DNA of 64,000 nt from Astropecten irregularis (GCA_963971285.1 OZ020248.1:23581873-23645872), one strand, 5' to 3'. Numbered from the stretch's first letter, positions 36,370 through 48,847 are shown. Translations and numbers: made by a program. Notes: generated from the sequence alone by a model not told the origin.

Positions 36370-36575
36370 GCCTTTCTCAAAGCATCGGCTCCGGCTTCGT
36401 CTCTGTTTTCATACTATATATGAAAATATAGGTTGTGGTTTGCCATTGAAGCTGAAGCTCTGTTGTCCTTTTCAAACCAGAGAATCTACTTCATAACTGC
36501 AACCAGAAGCCTCTATTTTGATACCTGTGATTTTGAGCCTGAGCCGGAGCTGAGCTTTGAGAAAGGCTTTTGGTA
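36370..36575 (-). mobile_element. F-family element (hexamer-bearing palindrome family), half copy
   Basis: Contains ATAGGTTGTGGTTTGCCATT, GAAGCTGAAGCTCTGTTGTC, ACCAGAGAATCTACTTC and CTATTTTGATACCTGTGATT between CATCGGCTCCGGC and GAGCCTGAGCCGGAGC. Confidence 0.75.
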
Positions 36576-37742
36576 TGGTATGAAATATAGTTAACTTTGC
36601 CCCGACACCACGTATCTAAATATTATCGTATGCGAAAAGAAACCATGAAAAAACGTCAATAAATAACAATTCAAGCATGATATATTGTTAAAAAGCTACG
36701 GTCGATCGGCCATGAACTATACAGAAACAATGATCAGGGAACATACTGGTTGCTTTAGTTGTAAATGTTTGAAATTCCATAACATTCCAAATTCCCACAG
36801 ACATTCTGGGTTCACTGAGCGGGTTCGTTTGTTGAATTCCTACCCCACCGGCCTCTCTGTGGAATATCAAATCACTCACATAAATTCATAGTTACACAAG
36901 GCGTCCACTATACAAAATCATAATAATGGTTGTGATGTTTCGCTGGGCACATCATTAGTTTCCCGCCTACACAAAACCTCGTGATATTTGAAATATTTTT
37001 TTTCTTCACGGAGGAACATGGAGTCCTGGTGCGTAATTGCAAAACTAAAGGGGCCTATACAATGTACACATTTAAGGCCCATGAGTGCAATAGACTTGTG
37101 CTGCAGCTCGTGGACAGGATAGTTTAATACACGCATGGCCTGGGCGTGTCCCCATTGACTGGCGGGCAAAAACATCATTATTTATTCATTACACTGTGGA
37201 TCGTCTGACTCTCTCAAGAGTTCATCTCGGGCATTTGGCAACCTGCCAAGATCTTCCATCACGATTTTATTTATTTATTATCATTCCCTCTTTTTTTTTT
37301 TTTTTTTTTAGGACAGTCAGTGACTGAACCTGTGCCCTTTCGGCGAACGTACGATATGGAAGACGTGATTCTCACACGGGTGATGTTTTTTGTTTTCAAA
37401 TGGGATCAAATCCTAGAAGAGAGATCTTTTGAACTTTGAACGGCTGTCAATTTTCTAGAAAGAGGTCCTTAACATCTCTAATACACATTTACTGCGAAAA
37501 GATCGTAAGGCTTAAGGAAATTCAGCCCCTCCAGAGTTTCATACACACGACAACCACCCCTGCTGAGATGCACCAATAGACTAGCCCGTTTCCCGCTGAA
37601 TGATAGTGGTCTCTGATTGGCCAATCCGCTTTTCATTGACAGAGAGAATTTTTACTATATGTTTGTAAACGTTGTACGCACGTGGGCGCCCACATCGTAC
37701 CGCACCGGCCGGCAACCGGCAACTTAAACCGGGGGACACAAA

Positions 37743-38037
37743 TATAAAGAAGGCCCCTTGCACCCGGCGAGTTATAATCGTGAAAGATCTGGTCGTGGAG
37801 CGGAGAAGAAGACTGCCTGAGACGTAAACAAGTCAATGTTTCGAGAAAACACTTCGTCTTCTTTGAGATAATCATCTTTGTTTTGAGTCTTGAAGTTCCC
37901 GATTGGTTTGTCTAGCCTAGTTATCCGCGCTTGAAAGACAGACATTTCAAGAAGACACGACCACGATTCGCTGCATCTAAACGGTCTGAAGCCCAACACG
38001 GACTTGTCACCGACAAAGCTTCACATTCAACTGACAA
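37743..38037 (+). promoter_or_regulatory. Putative TATA box and non-coding first exon of the secreted-protein gene
   Basis: TATAAA stands at 37743-37748, so transcription could start near 37775. The sequence then runs without a useful long ORF to a near-perfect donor, ACAA|GTAAGTAC, with GT at 38038. The next good acceptor in coding context is at 40918, just 22 bases upstream of the secreted-protein ATG. Joining these two as a 5' UTR exon is inference; no transcript evidence is available here. Confidence 0.35.
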
Positions 38038-38214
38038 GTAAGTACGAAGTTCTTGTTTTTTTTATCCTTTCCGTGTCCTCACTTACCACTCTTTCGTACC
38101 TGTTGAGTGTTTGTATTTGACGATGGAGTGATTCTGCTTATATGTTATGTAATTTGAAACGTCCTGCGTCATACATACTATAGCTGAATTTCATGTAAAC
38201 AATGACCGCAGTCT

Positions 38215-38582
38215 TGAAGGTACTATCATACTTTGGTAAGACACCAAAACAGAAATGTTCACAGATTTATGTATCATGAAACTTACAGAGCATGAAGATG
38301 GTGGTGGTAGAAACATACCGTTAAAATGTTTCCGCCTAAAATTGTGCATTTATCCAGAAATTGGTAAAACAACGACCGAACATCTTTTTGATCTAAAAGA
38401 TCAAAAATAAAAGAGAAAAGACTTCAGAAATACTGTGACCGTTTTTCACTGTTTTTCTCAAAAAGTGGGCACCGTATGGGACTGAAATTTTCACAGATGA
38501 CTGTTGCTGTATCGTCCTTGATATTGTTGCCCATGAATCTGTATTTCTTTGACAAAAACCAAAGTATGATATTAACTTTAAT
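38215..38582 (-). mobile_element. A-family MITE in the putative 5' UTR intron
   Basis: Left end AGGTACTATCATACTTTGG, right end CAAAGTATGATATTAACTTT. It lies about 180 bp after the proposed donor at 38038. Confidence 0.8.
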
Positions 38583-39223
38583 GAATTTCAAGTGAACTTA
38601 GAACCAACGTTCGTCACAATGCGACGGAACAGACAACAATTCCACCAATAATCATAGCAATGACCCACCATGGGATATCACGTTTGTGCTGCACACACAA
38701 ATCTGTACACGACAACCCAAAACTATGTACTCGGTCCTAACATCCCAAGACTATGTAGCGATAACCCAATTATTCAAAATACCGGTTATATACCCTAGAC
38801 TCTCTTATCCAAATGCCTGACATTATTTTGTTCAAGGACTATAAAGGTTCCGGGTACATATACATGAATCGAGAGATGCACCCAGATAGAAGTAAATTAA
38901 AAACTGATAGAAGACGGATGTTAAGGATAGGGTTTAGAAACGCAAGTTCTTTGCCGTTAGGGCAGAAACACGAGCATTATCACTACGCGGCGTGGGGTCC
39001 GTGCCTCATCATAGTTCTTGAACATGTTTGCTGGCGCTGCATTCCTACAACGGTGCCGCAATTTCCGCTGCCCATAAAAACGATCGTTTACAGATTGGCG
39101 TTATCTTCATTTTCCTACCTTCAAAGTGTAGACTACCCAGCGGTGAAAATTATGATGTTTATGATGATCTTGTGAAAGATCGGTTAAATTGTGTGAAATT
39201 CAATTATCACGTTCTGATACCCC

Positions 39224-39420
39224 GGTAGAAATGACTTACCGCGGTTAATCTTTGAGGTAATGGGTAGAAATGACTTACCGCGGTTAAACTTTTAGGTAAT
39301 GGGTAGAAATGACTTACCGCGGTTAATCTTTGAGCTAATGAGTAGAATTGACTTACCGCCGCGGTCAATCTTTGAGGTAATGGGTAGAAATGATTTACCG
39401 CGGTTAATCTTTGAGGTAAT
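39224..39420 (+). repeat. 39-bp minisatellite, five units
   Basis: Unit GGTAGAAATGACTTACCGCG + GTTAATCTTTGAGGTAATG. The fourth unit carries a 3-base insertion (CCGCCGCGG). Each unit has GGTAA/TTACC inverse motifs and CCGCGG. Confidence 0.95.
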
Positions 39421-40404
39421 GAAATGACACGTATGCCTCATTCATGACTGATCTATTTCTACCTCCATGGATTAACATACTCGTCGAGAACAACGTTCAT
39501 TAATGAATGTTTCATTTAACTAATTAATTTGTAGGGGATTTTCCCAAGTGTATGTATATATCTTGGTTCATTGATGAAAACGCCCGGCCTCAATAAAAAA
39601 AAGGCACCGTATTCAGGGGTGTAGTATAAAGTGAACAGTGGGGGTGGTGGTGGTGGGGGAGGGGGAGGGTAAATCAGTGGTGGAAATGTTCTCCCTTTTC
39701 GGTCAAAATGTAATTCATGCTCAGGCTTTTCTGTACCATATATGCTTCCTGTTTGTTCCCATTAATTACCGTAAAAGCAAAATTATAACGAATCTCGTAT
39801 ACTTGTCTAATTTGGCATTCGCTGAAATGTGAAATTAACGTTGTGACAGTCTAGTTGGGCTATTAAAACTATTCTAGTCCAACATTACACACCAAATCAT
39901 GATACAGCCATCACGACACTTTAAATTCGTGCAACTCTGTATTTGTATTTGGAGCGTCAGAAGCTAGACCTCCAGCCAAATGTATTCCCACGCATGTTGG
40001 AACTTGTGAGGCAGATAGATCAATGTATGCTATGTCTTCCGCTGGAGATAACATGGCAAACTTCGGTGATAATAAATTGACCTGCCCTTTGGTTAACCTC
40101 TGGAACATAGCCTCTCCTTAAAAACAAATGAATATTCTTTGATAACCTTCCACCGTAGACCCCGAATCTCGGTGCTAGCAAAATTCTTTATTGATCTATT
40201 GGGGTTATTTTATACAACTTCGCAGACGTATTTCTTATTTGCTGATATAGCAACTGATTATTTTGTACTCAGATAGTAAAATGAAACCAGGGAAATGAGG
40301 CCACATTTTTGTGTGATAATAAACACGTGAGTCTTGGTTTCGTCATTAAAAAAAAAGACTTGCAACCCTTTTCATTTTAGCCGCTTCATGAAATGGTATC
40401 ATTA

Positions 40405-40690
40405 TTAAAGGTAGTATCATACTTTGGTTTTTGTCAAAGAAATACAGATTCATGGGCAAAAATATCAAGGAAGATACAGTAATAGTCATCTGTGTAATTT
40501 TCAGTCCCATACGGTGCCCACTTTTTGGGAAAACGGTGAAAAACAGCCACCGTATTGTTTTAAATCTCTTCACCGTTATTTGTTTTTATCTTTAAAAGAT
40601 TAAAATTGTTTTTGGTCATTGGTTTTTACTCTTTTCTTGATAAACACCGTTAAGATTTTTCTGCCTGAAATGCTGCATGTTTTTGTTTCC
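40405..40690 (+). mobile_element. A-family MITE, 3' truncated
   Basis: Intact left end at TTAA (ATTAAAGGTAGTATC), but sequence leaves the family after CTGCCTGAAATGCTGCATG, before the TAATTTCTGG-to-end portion is complete. Confidence 0.75.
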
Positions 40691-40940
40691 CCTGGACCGG
40701 TAGGGAACGTGCAAGTGTCAAAGGTCACCGGTTGCATGTCACTACGTTGCCTGGAGAGGGCGCTGTACTTAATTACAACATGTTAATCAACTTTGAGATT
40801 AAGCGGTAATTTGTCTGAAATTTTAGACGGCAAATCGGTGACATTTCTAAAAACGTCACATGTCAAGCTAGCTTTTTTAAATGTGATTTATTATTATTAT
40901 TATTTTTTGCTGTCACAGATTTCAATACAAATACAACGCC

Positions 40941-42937
40941 ATGTCCTTCCACCTTCCGAGTCTCAAAGCCACGCCCCTCATCTTCCTGCTGGCCTGCTGC
41001 CTAGGCGTGGCATGGGCGGGTGCCATCCACCGAAAGCACCACAACAGACCGGACGGCGTCAGCGGCTCGCCACACCCCTCAACATCATCCAACGCCGGCA
41101 GAAAGACAACGATGGACGGCGCCGGCGCCCCACTCAAACAGACCGCTGGCGGCAGCACACGACGCCCCGAGTTTGTCATCGCCAATTCCCAACAGAGGTC
41201 GCTCTTTAAGAACGGCAAGAAAGTGACAGAGGTACCAGTCGATTCAACGAGCCAAGTTCAGGACAATGGCACGGTAAATGACTACTGATAACTCGCATTC
41301 TTGTTTATAGTGCAGGCTATCAAAAACACAAGAAGACTGTATCGCCACATTTAAATTTATCGTAAAAAAATGCCACGGCCACCTCCGAATGTAGATAACC
41401 CAAAAATGTGTTGAACAATAGTTGGTGATAAGAAGGCCATTACACCTATAACAATACCATGTGAATATAAGTTATCTAGACATTTTCCCATGATAAATTT
41501 TTATTATTATTATTGAACTATTGTTTCTATCATTGTTATCAAAAAACAAAACGATCTAGACGATGTCGCTCGTTTCTAGACTTTTTTTTTTAATCTTCGC
41601 GGGGGCGGAAATGATGAGGTTTCATACCCCACCCGCCCTCTCCGGGTCAATTTTGGCTGATTAAAATGTTGTAATGACGTCAGTGACATTTCCAATTGGA
41701 AATATTATACTAGCTGAAATGTTTCTCGTAATGAATGCTTGGGAACATTCTTCGATGTTTAAAGGTACTATCATACTTTGGTATAGCATACCGAAACAGA
41801 CATCTATTTACCTATAACTTGCGGGGTATGGCCATTTTCACTGTTTTCTAAAAAAGTGGGCACCGTATGGGACTGAAATTTTCACAGATTACTGTGTGAT
41901 GGTAGAAACATACCGTTCAGGTTTTTCTGCCTGAAATGCTGTATTTATCAGCATTTAAGAGTACAACCAAAGACCAAAAACAATTTTGATCTTTTGGAGA
42001 TCAAAAATAACGGTGAACAGATTTTAAAAATACTGTGGCTGTTTTTCACTATTTTCTCAAAACGTGGGCACCATTTGGAACCGAAAATTTCACAAATGGA
42101 CTGTTACTGTATCTTCCTTGAGGTATTATTTTGTGCACATGAATCTGCATTGCATTTCTTTGACAAAAACCAAAGTATGATATTAATTTCAATCGAAAAT
42201 TTATGAGAAAAATCGTTTTCCCTTCAAAGTCTTTTTAGATATTTTTGTACGAAAGCATCAAGTAAGGTCTGCTCCTGGCTATGAACATGTTAAGGACAGG
42301 GTGTAGTCTTTTGTTTTTGGTAATTAAAGGTAGTATCATACTTTGGTAAGAAACCAAACCAGAAATGTTCACAGATTCACGTATAACTTACAGGGTATGA
42401 AGATGATGCTAGTAGAAACCTACCGTTAAAATTGTTCCGCCTGAAATGGTGTTTTCATCCAGAAATTAGTCAAACAACGACCGAAAATCTTTTTGATCTT
42501 TTAAAAGATCAAAAATAAAAGAGAAAAGACTTAAGAAATACTGTGGCTGTTTTTCGCTGTTTTCTCAAAAAGTGGGCACTGTATGGGACTGAAATTTTCA
42601 CAGATGACTGTTAGGCCTACTGTATCTTCCTTGATATTTTTGCCCATGAATCTGTATTTCTTTGATAAAAACCAAAGTATGATACTACCTTAAAACAAAA
42701 TGATCTCTGTTCGTTTTTAATAAGTTGGGTTTTCGTTTTGTGTTTTTTTTTGCTGTCTGTGCCGAATAGGTCGCTCAGCCACGAGTGGTCAAGCGAACAG
42801 CCTCATCATCGTCCACATACTGCGAGATTGAGGAGCAAGTGACCTACGTCCACGAGGGGGAGTGTGTGGTCATCGGCGGAATGGACTTTTGCCAGACCGA
42901 ATATTTGCTAGAGTTGGGCAACTCTCATTGCACTTAA
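40941..42937 (+). CDS. Secreted four-cysteine protein, possible peptide-hormone or growth-factor precursor
   Basis: Two coding exons, 40941-41273 and 42770-42937, join in phase 0 (ACG|GTAAAT ... AATAG|GTCGCT) to 166 residues. Residues 1-26 form a clear signal peptide (hydrophobic LIFLLACCLGVAWA, likely cut after AWA). Residues about 27-110 are polar, rich in S, T, G and basic residues, with dibasic RK and KK sites. Exon 2 opens with PRVVKR, a strong prohormone-convertase-type site, and then a mature-like tail of 46 residues. That tail has four cysteines spaced C-x13-C-x8-C-x12-C and contains YVHEGECVVIGGMDFC. The first two gaps resemble the start of gremlin/bursicon-type cystine-knot domains, but the CxGxC signature and the remaining cysteines are absent. 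The acceptor at 40918 implies an upstream 5' UTR exon. The intron carries two A-family elements. I do not recognise the family; secretion is well supported, hormone function is inference. Confidence 0.75.
41759..42189 (-). mobile_element. A-family MITE, internally rearranged
   Basis: A segment containing GTGGGCACCGTATGGGACTG appears twice, near 41858 and (diverged) near 42064. This suggests partial duplication or a second copy inserted and collapsed. It is inside the secreted-protein intron. Confidence 0.7.
42325..42695 (-). mobile_element. A-family MITE, full length
   Basis: Starts ATTAAAGGTAGTATCATAC and ends AAAGTATGATACTACCTTAA, 75 bp before the acceptor of the last secreted-protein exon. 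Confidence 0.9.
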
Positions 42938-43122
42938 CGCACTCAGCAAAGTGCCTAGCTAGATGTACCACGATTAGAAACAATGCTTTTTAATAGTACT
43001 ATAAACAAAAAACTTGGAGAACATGCAGAAATCATTAAACTATTGAAAAAAAAAACCTTCCATTTGTTCAAATCACACGGGAATTTACAAGATTTTATCC
43101 AAGTATGCTAAAAAACAAACAA

Positions 43123-43262
43123 ACTCGCAAGGCTTTGAGTTTTCCTCATGCTTGAGAAATTTCGGTCACTCATAAGCATTGGTGACCTTTCACAATGATG
43201 ACACTTTCGCAAGATTTCTCAAGCATGAGGAAAAACTCCGTCACAAGCCTTGCAAGATTTTT
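43123..43262. mobile_element. 140-bp fold-back element
   Basis: Arms TCGCAAGGCTTTGAGTTTTC and CTCATGCTTGAGAAAT are mirrored by ATTTCTCAAGCATGAGG and AAGCCTTGCA. Confidence 0.7.
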
Positions 43263-43358
43263 AATTTTTAGTATCGTGTGAAAAGGCATAAAATCACTCG
43301 AAAATTCTAAAATTGGTTTAGTCAGGAAATGTAAAAGTTTGACTTTCAACTGCGACTT

Positions 43359-43722
43359 AAAGGGTAGCTTCATACTTTGGTTTTGCCAATGAAATGCAGA
43401 TTCATGGGGCCTAATATAAAGAAAGACAAAATAACAGACATCTGTGAAATTCCTTGTCCCATACAGTGCCCACTTTGTGAGAAAACAGTGAACAACTTTT
43501 TCAAATATTTTCAAATCTATTCTGAGGAGTTCTGATCTCATCCCTAGATCAAAACTATCTTTGGTCTTCTGTTGGACTCTTTCTGAATGTACACCATTTC
43601 AGGGAGAAATATTTAAACGGTATGTTTCTACCATCACCATCATTATACCCTGTAAGTTATAGGTAAATCTGTGGAGATTTCTGTTTTGGTATGGTACCAA
43701 AGTATGATGCTACCTTTGAGGC
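43359..43722 (+). mobile_element. A-family MITE with B-like centre
   Basis: The termini are A type, but the middle reads CTGATCTCATCCCTAGATCA, close to the B-family central palindrome. Confidence 0.75.
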
Positions 43723-44828
43723 AAAATACGTGCCACTTTCTGCATTCTCGACTTGAAGTCTTTATAATCATCTCGACCAGCATTATGGGCCATAGATGTT
43801 TAGCCCAAACTTATGCAATTTTTTTTTAAAGTCAGCGATTTCGTCACTGACGTCACCGCGCCTGAGATATTGTGAAAAAATCATGTAAATTATAAATTAC
43901 TGGTGATTACTTAATACTTTTTTGCTGAGAACCCACCAAAATGTTGAACTTTTTTGGTCCGGGAAAACAAAAGTTTCTGTGTTCGGCGGTAAATTTGTGG
44001 GGGACAAAAAGGCTGAGCCGTACTATCTCTTGCGCTATTTATTCCACACATGTTATTATGCGCGTCTGTTTCTCAGTGTATGTTATGTTATGTTGAAGTC
44101 CAGAAGATGCATTATAATTATTATTGATATATTTGTAAATATTATTTAAACTGTTTGTAAATAAAAAACTGGCTATGTATGAAATTATTATTCCAATTGT
44201 TTGATACAGAAAAATAACCGTAGAGGAAGATATTTAATCAAATTTAGTGGGATTTTTGTGACGATTTTGCGCGAATGAAGAGTTTCCGCCTTAAAAAGAT
44301 ATAATGTATTTATGGATTTGAGAACAAATAAAAAAGAAATCCGGCTTAAATTTTCCTGTAGAATGTTTGTCTGTGGTTTTGTGCGATAACACAGAGGGCG
44401 CTGTTTGTCCGGTTAGACTTGATACCAGTCCCTGTTGGGTGACCATATGACTCGGTGTATTTTCCCTATCAAAATTCTGTTATCTTTCCAATTTTAGTTT
44501 TGTTGAGGGTGATAAATGGTGTCATTAACTCATCATTGTGAAAATTGTGTGTTTTTTCTTTCCTTACAATGGTTCCACTCCAATTTTGACGAAAGTCTTT
44601 GTTTAAAAATGTTTGGATTTTTTTTTTCATCCCAAAAATCTTTGTGTTTGTTCATCAAGCAGTTCCATATAATTTTTGGCCTGGGCCTAAAAGCGTGTGT
44701 AATTGTTGTGATAGACGCTAAGCCTACACAGAAAAGGCTTAATTGAGTGAATCTTCACCGGATCCAGTTTTGATTATGATTATGATTTTTTTTTACATAA
44801 AAAAAGATGGACGACGTTTGCCAAGAGG

Positions 44829-44850
44829 TGGGGGGGGGGGGGGGGGGGGA
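44829..44850 (+). repeat. Poly-G run
   Basis: About 20 consecutive G followed by GGGAGGGGGA units. A similar G run is at 16208-16223. Confidence 0.95.
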
Positions 44851-45017
44851 GGGAGGGGGAGGGGGGTATTGTTCGGATTTAGTGTAGAGAAAACTCGCAC
44901 CCTGCATTAATGACATGTCGCGTGATGCTGTACCACAATTCCAATGACTTATTAGTTCGTATCGAGTCGGTTAATATAATTGGCACAGACTTTGCAATTC
45001 TTTTAAAAGATTTCTTT

Positions 45018-45262
45018 TTAGAAAACAGTGAAAAACAGCCACAGTATTTCTTACGTCTTTTCTCTTTTATTCTTGATCTTTTACAAGATGAAATGGTGTA
45101 TTTATCAAGAAATTAGTCAAACAACGACCGAAAATCTTTTTTGTGGGAACAATTTTAACGGTATGTTTTTACCACCACCATCTTCATACCCTATAAGTTA
45201 TACGTAAATCTGTGAACATTTCTGTTTTGGTGTCTTACTAAAGTATGATGCTACCTTTAATT
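45018..45262 (+). mobile_element. A-family MITE, 5' truncated
   Basis: Begins inside the element at AGAAAACAGTGAAAAACAGC and ends normally at CTACCTTTAATTAC. Confidence 0.75.
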
Positions 45263-47364
45263 ACAATAACATCGTTAGGAAGCTTAATTTATATCTTGCA
45301 CATAATTATTTTTAACTGCAAGGTACTTCCGGTAGAGACCGGAAGCAGGCGTTATTTTAAAAAAAAGTGACAAAAACTGTAGTTAAAAGTCAGTTTACCC
45401 TAAAGTTACGGTAGAACTAGTAATTCATGTTCATTTGCTTTTAATTCTTACACCCGGGACGTCATCATGACGTCACGCTTTGCAGCCCAAAGCTGCTAAA
45501 AATGGTCTTTACTTAAAACGATATGCCAAGTTTGATCAAAATCACTTAGTTGTTTAACCCTTTCAGTACCACATTCTTTTTGTGCGCACACACACACACT
45601 GGTGACCGCATTCATTGTGTAGGCTGCACAGCCCAGTACCACTTTCTTTTTCACAAACCGCTGCAGCGCGCTGCTTCCAGTGATGGGGACTTTCAAGGCT
45701 GGTTTTGGAAATGAAGACTTGGTTTTACAGAAAAATATTGTGCACAAAGTTTGTAGCCAAAGGAATGATCTTTCATTTGATACCATTATTTCTGAATTTG
45801 GGCACTGTTTTCTTTATAAAATGCCGAATCGAACGATTTCACACAAATTATTTATCAGTTTTCAAGGGTTTTCAATGTCAAAATTCATGTAGAAAGTCTA
45901 TTTATATAACATCACATTCAGTGTATAAGTTGTTACTGGTATCCTTAGATTTCATTTGACAAAAATTAAAGTTTTTGGTATTCATTTGACTAATGTTCCA
46001 TCGAGAACGACCATTATGTACTAGTTACGTACGTTGGAACTTGAATTGATTCTCGACTGACAGCCTCAAATCAACAGAGGGCGTAATAACGGGTTAGTGG
46101 GGCGAGCCTCAGCAACGGCACTTTTCTACATGAGCAAAAAGAATCTGCATTTTCATGGATATTCATATCTTAACATTATTTTTATCAATAAGCCTACGGC
46201 TAATTATACTACATGTATTTATATTATAAGAATTACAGAACTTACCTCCCATTCGCTCACTTGAATGCAGAGTCGGTTAAATCATATCTGACCCCTCCCA
46301 TCCCAGTAATTCCTGGGAATTTTGAGTCTAGTCGAGTTGCAACTTGTCCGGAATCTACCAAGCTGATCCTTAACTTCTGCTGGGGAATTTGTTGCTCCCA
46401 TGATATGGCCCTTCCGTCCACGTTCGGACCAAGTTAACACCAGAGAATGTTCGGGTTTAAATTCCACTTTTAGAGGATCATATTTCTGACACGGTCCAGT
46501 ATGCAATCCCAGTCTCCTTGAAGTAAAAATCTCGCCGGCTGAGCTAACCCAGACACCAAGCTAGTCCTCGACTCTTCCACGGGAGTCGCACCCGTATCAT
46601 GAGGGTACTCCCAGCGACCACCACGCGGTCGTACCGGGGGGTTTCAAACTGCCATGGGCCCGCGGTATTACTAGCTTCGTTCGGTGCTCACCGTGTTTGC
46701 AAACTAGCTCCTGTTACACCGTGTAAACTAAAAGTAAAATGAAGCAGGCTTGGCGTTTGTTTTCAGTCTCAAGTCTTATAACTCACAAGCACAACCAGAG
46801 ATTGTTATTCCCAACCGACTACCGTCATACCTACACCGGTATTTTGCACGCTACAACTGACACATGTTACAATTATTATAATGAGCCAGTATTATTCTTT
46901 AATACGCCAAGTGCCAAGCATTCTTTTGTATTCAAAGAACTCAAATAAGCAGAACAATTGTCTGACCATACAAAGGGCTACATGTTTGCAGAGTAACCAC
47001 ATAGCCTGCCTTTTCGACATCTGAATAATTATAATGACAAATACTCAAACCTGTTTTTTTGTCCGTTTGTTTTCCGGTCAGGCAGGGCCTCGTGCATGCT
47101 CAATCTTATTATTTTTTGTTTGTAAGCAATAACTACCTCAAAACGAAAGAGGGCGCCATGTATGTTGTACCATAGAGACGGGCATTTTTCGTAAAGTCGG
47201 CCCTGGCTTCATTTCTTGCATAAATTTCAAAGTAACTTGCATTAAAACAAAGATTTAAGGCTACTAGACTTTGGGAAATGCAGTACATGTTTTATTATGT
47301 TATTTTATTATGTTTTTCTTCTTTAAATGGAGTTTAAGCCACAGCGGGGCTGCGTTAGGGATGC

Positions 47365-47684
47365 GAGTCCAAAACATTTGTTGTGTTGCCCTCAAGTGGA
47401 AAAATTAAAATTTTGGGTCGGTCGGGCGATTTTTTTTTTTTTTTTTGGCCGACTTTCAAACATTTAAGAATAAATACAGGGTGTATGGTCACCAGGGCTT
47501 ATAAATCAATGGTCTTGGGTTGTTTTGAGGAGACACCCTTTTTCTTTACTGCTAAATCTGACATTTTCTGTCAAAAATGGTGATTTTTATACTTTAGGAC
47601 TCGGAGAAAAAAATCAAAAAAATCCCGACCCAAAGTTTTGGCATTTTACGGTCGGTCGCTGAGGGCAACACAACAATTTTTTTC
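47365..47684. mobile_element. Inverted-repeat element with TTGTTGTGTTGCCCTC ends
   Basis: Left TTGTTGTGTTGCCCTCA and AATTTTGGGTCGGTCGGGCG; right TCCCGACCCAAAGTTTT, GGTCGGTCGCTGAGGGC and AACACAACAA. Confidence 0.75.
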
Positions 47685-48214
47685 GGCCTAATAGTATAAA
47701 ATTTAACGTCGTATCCTCAATCAAAACTCATTTAAATGTCATGTGGATTTTTCTTATAAAATAAAAGCAATAGAATAAACAAATTGTTAAATCCAATTCA
47801 ATGCCAAAAGACCAAAGTGGTTACTGGTTACTTCTAATTTTAATACGTTGAATCTATGCAAAATAAATTATCTGTTTTATAAATAATTGGGTTTCAATGA
47901 TAAAATGGTTTCACAACTTTTTGGCCAACTACAGCCAACGGTAATAAAATGTTTATAGTTTGTTTCAAATTCTCAGCCTAGGTTTAATATTCAAATCACT
48001 ATTGATAAAACTTTGCTTCGTGATTGGTACTCGGCTGTTTGCCATGCATTAGGCCTAATGTGTTTGTGCTTGACGAAACTGGTCCCACTATTCAAAATTA
48101 GCAATACATGTATACAGTATAAGTGAGAAATCTTGATCAGGGAGATGGGGGAGGGGCAGTCATCAAAGTTTCACTTTGATAATTGATTTTCCATTGTCTC
48201 CTTGTTCATGTTGT

Positions 48215-48522
48215 CTCCATATTCAGTTTATTTATTTATTATTATTTATTAATTTATATGTAGGTTGAATTTATTTATATGTTTTCTCTATATCAAATTA
48301 TTTATTTTATGTCTCTTTTTGTGAGTGGATCAACAGGCTCTCGAGCTACAGTGTTTCATTATACTTGTGTTGATCCTGGCCATCACAATTAGAGTAGTTC
48401 CTGTATGCTGTTTATTTAATGTGAACTGTATTTTTTGGCTTCTTGCTTTTATAGTCATGTATTTGTTTACTGTATTCATTTGCTGTGTTGCCGAATAAAT
48501 AATGATAATAATAATATAGGCG
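48215..48522 (+). mobile_element. Probable 3' end of a non-LTR retrotransposon
   Basis: AT-rich TTTATTTATT leader, an unstructured 250-bp stretch, and a terminal GCCGAATAAATAATGATAAT followed by an AATAAT run. The tail resembles the microsatellite-ended 3' UTRs of L2/CR1/RTE-type elements. No coding part is left. Confidence 0.35.
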
Positions 48523-48626
48523 GGCGACTCCAAATAGTGCGCCACCAAGAGTTTGCAATGCATTGGCCAATCACAATTCACGGAATCTGTTGACGCCGTC
48601 CATATTAAGTAATATAATGTTAGACA

Positions 48627-48835
48627 ATACACGGGTTTACACTTCGGAGGCCATCTTGGATTTTATCGCAACTTCAAAACGAGGCACTTCTACGCATGCG
48701 CACTTTTCGAAGTGTAAGCCCGTCCATTGTCGAAGACAATACACGTGTTTACACTTCTGCGGTTTTTATCGCGACTTCGAAACGAGGCACTATCACGCAT
48801 GCGCACTTTTGGAAGTGTAAACCCGTGTATTAGGT
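48627..48835. repeat. Two-unit inverted-ended repeat just downstream of the oxidoreductase stop
   Basis: Ends AATACACGGGTTTACACTTC / GAAGTGTAAACCCGTGTATT. Two roughly 105-bp tandem units both hold GCATGCGCACTTTT, an NRF-1-like palindrome core. Located in the likely 3' UTR. Confidence 0.8.
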
Positions 48836-48847
48836 CTTTAAGAACTT

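Larger units (their letters stand above)
33380..37740. other. No gene recognised
   Basis: Contains a D, an F and a TTAA-type element; the remaining sequence has only short open frames. GC-rich around 33680-33990. Confidence 0.5.
43723..48214. other. No gene recognised; possible 3' UTR at the left end
   Basis: AATAAA at about 44160 could terminate a long 3' UTR of the secreted-protein gene. A repeated CAGTACCAC..TTCTTTTT motif lies at 45560 and 45636. Otherwise AT-rich. Confidence 0.45.

Noticed and set aside
40793-41209. Plus-strand 138-codon frame overlapping the secreted-protein exon
   Set aside because: Alternate frame with Gln/Arg-rich noise; the frame from 40941 has the signal peptide, donor and in-phase second exon.
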